64,000 nt of DNA from Pseudomonas mosselii. GTDB lineage: Bacteria; Pseudomonadota; Gammaproteobacteria; Pseudomonadales; Pseudomonadaceae. Below are positions 63,502 through 64,000 of this stretch, piece after piece (position 1 is the first letter of the stretch; each line of letters opens with the position of its first letter). The translations under genes were made by a program, and so were the position numbers. The stretch covers positions 292,758 to 356,757 of the forward strand of contig NZ_QJRP01000002.1 of NCBI RefSeq assembly GCF_003205295.1. Direction: 5' to 3'. The notes beneath the pieces were generated by a model. That model was not told the DNA's origin, ran no database searches, and was given only the letters and a program-made list of their open reading frames with translations.

Positions 63502-63529
63502 TTGACGCCCTGTCAGATCCCCTTATAAT
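63502..63529 (+). promoter_or_regulatory. rRNA promoter P1
   Basis: TTGACG (63502-63507), 16-bp spacer, perfect TATAAT (63524-63529), followed by a GC-rich discriminator GCGCCCC, the hallmark of stringently controlled rRNA promoters. An A/T-rich UP-like element (63475-63500) precedes it. Confidence 0.85.
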
Positions 63530-63645
63530 GCGCCCCACTTCCAGCGACATCGGAACGAAAAACTCCTTGAGTATCAATGAGTTGATTGTTGTAGAGGGTT
63601 GCGGAGGTGCTTCGATCATCTGATCGGCAGCGGTGAAAAAGGCAG

Positions 63646-63673
63646 TTGACAGCAGGTTGTAACGCTGTATGAT
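63646..63673 (+). promoter_or_regulatory. rRNA promoter P2
   Basis: TTGACA (63646-63651), 16-bp spacer, TATGAT (63668-63673), then TCGCCTCCC, a GC-rich discriminator. Confidence 0.8.
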
Positions 63674-63744
63674 TCGCCTCCCGCTACGAGAGATCGCAGC
63701 GAGTCAAGTGTTTGAAGTTGAACGAAAAACTTCAAAATAAACGC

Positions 63745-63772
63745 TTGACAGCAAGTGAGGAAGGCGTAGAAT
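63745..63772 (+). promoter_or_regulatory. rRNA promoter P3
   Basis: TTGACA (63745-63750), 16-bp spacer, TAGAAT (63767-63772), then GCGCGCC. An A-rich region (63713-63744, GAACGAAAAACTTCAAAATA) serves as a likely UP element. Confidence 0.8.
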
Positions 63773-63808
63773 GCGCGCCTCGGTTGAGACGAAAGGCTCT
63801 TAACCAAA

Positions 63809-63820
63809 CGCTCTTTAACA
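63809..63820 (+). promoter_or_regulatory. boxA antitermination site of the rRNA leader
   Basis: CGCTCTTTAACA matches the E. coli rrn boxA core (GCTCTTTAACA), where NusB-NusE load to form the rRNA antitermination complex. It lies 37 nt after the P3 -10 box. A second GGCTCTTAACC at 63795 is a weaker copy. Confidence 0.85.
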
Positions 63821-63970
63821 AATTGAATCAAGCAATTCGTGTGGGTGCTTGTGAGTATGGACTGATAGTCGCCAAGATTATCAGCATCACAAGTGGCCAT
63901 GCGAGAAATCACATAGTCATTTGAGATTGCTGAGCCAAGTTTAGGGTTTCTTAAAAACCCAAGCAGTATT

Positions 63971-64000
63971 GAACTGAAGAGTTTGATCATGGCTCAGATT
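63971..64000 (+). rRNA. rrs: 16S ribosomal RNA, first 30 nt
   Basis: GAACTGAAGAGTTTGATCAT and following bases match the conserved 5' end of 16S rRNA (the 27F primer region starts at AGAGTTTGATC). The rest lies beyond the right edge. Confidence 0.97.

Noticed and set aside
63602..63990. 124-codon minus-strand frame across the rRNA promoter region
   Set aside because: It covers three promoters, boxA and the 16S start, so it cannot be a gene.

Overview
The window looks like a chromosomal segment of a Pseudomonas of the P. putida group. It has high GC coding sequence, Pseudomonas-type REP elements between genes, a lysine 2-monooxygenase (davB) start, separate trpE and trpGDC units with Trp-rich leader peptides, an rpsU-dnaG-rpoD cluster, Vfr/Crp, AmgK-MurU cell-wall recycling, and a 16S rRNA gene starting at the right edge. 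Nearly all genes are housekeeping genes in conserved order. No phage, insertion sequence, integrase or CRISPR array was seen.

Layout, left to right. 1-5.9 kb is the most variable part: the 5' part of davB (minus strand), an orphan HigA/XRE-like regulator with a perfect palindromic operator, a DUF3077/DUF6124 gene behind an elaborate structured leader, an Lrp/AsnC regulator, a small lipoprotein, the RNA-repair pair rtcB-prfH with its own leader region, and a tRNA with anticodon CAU. 6-14.2 kb (minus): a very large GGDEF-EAL sensor, rpoD, dnaG and rpsU. 14.4-18.2 kb: tsaD, plsY, folB, folK and cca. 18.2-23.1 kb (minus): the SpoVR / YeaH / PrkA(YeaG) stress operon. 23.4-31.1 kb (minus): glpE, apaH, apaG, rsmA, pdxA, surA and lptD, the classical lptD-surA-pdxA-ksgA-apaGH operon. 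31.2-33.7 kb: amgK, murU and a DjlA-like protein. 33.7-42.6 kb: a DUF3530 protein, a hybrid-input sensor kinase/LuxR regulator pair, and a four-gene polyamine-type ABC importer. 42.8-50.7 kb: rpe-gph-trpE, an autotransporter esterase, and trpGDC. 50.9-63.4 kb: an LplA-like protein, vfr/crp, osmC, two membrane proteins, coq7, a HIT protein, a short-chain dehydrogenase, a nitronate monooxygenase-type protein, hemJ, argC, erpA, anmK, an M23 endopeptidase and tyrS. 63.5-64 kb: the promoter region and first bases of an rRNA operon.

The most interesting signals lie in leader regions. (1) Upstream of rtcB-prfH a good promoter is followed by a 13-codon ORF with a near-perfect Shine-Dalgarno, then a hairpin that would bury the rtcB ribosome binding site. 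Because this operon is thought to repair ribosomes cut near the anti-Shine-Dalgarno, the leader could sense that damage. (2) The DUF3077 gene has a roughly 200-nt leader with interlocking inverted repeats, a possible 31-codon upstream ORF and a hairpin over its ribosome binding site. (3) The trpE leader peptide is in frame with, and shares a stop codon with, the 3' end of gph, and a near copy precedes trpG. All functional statements about these leaders are inference from sequence.
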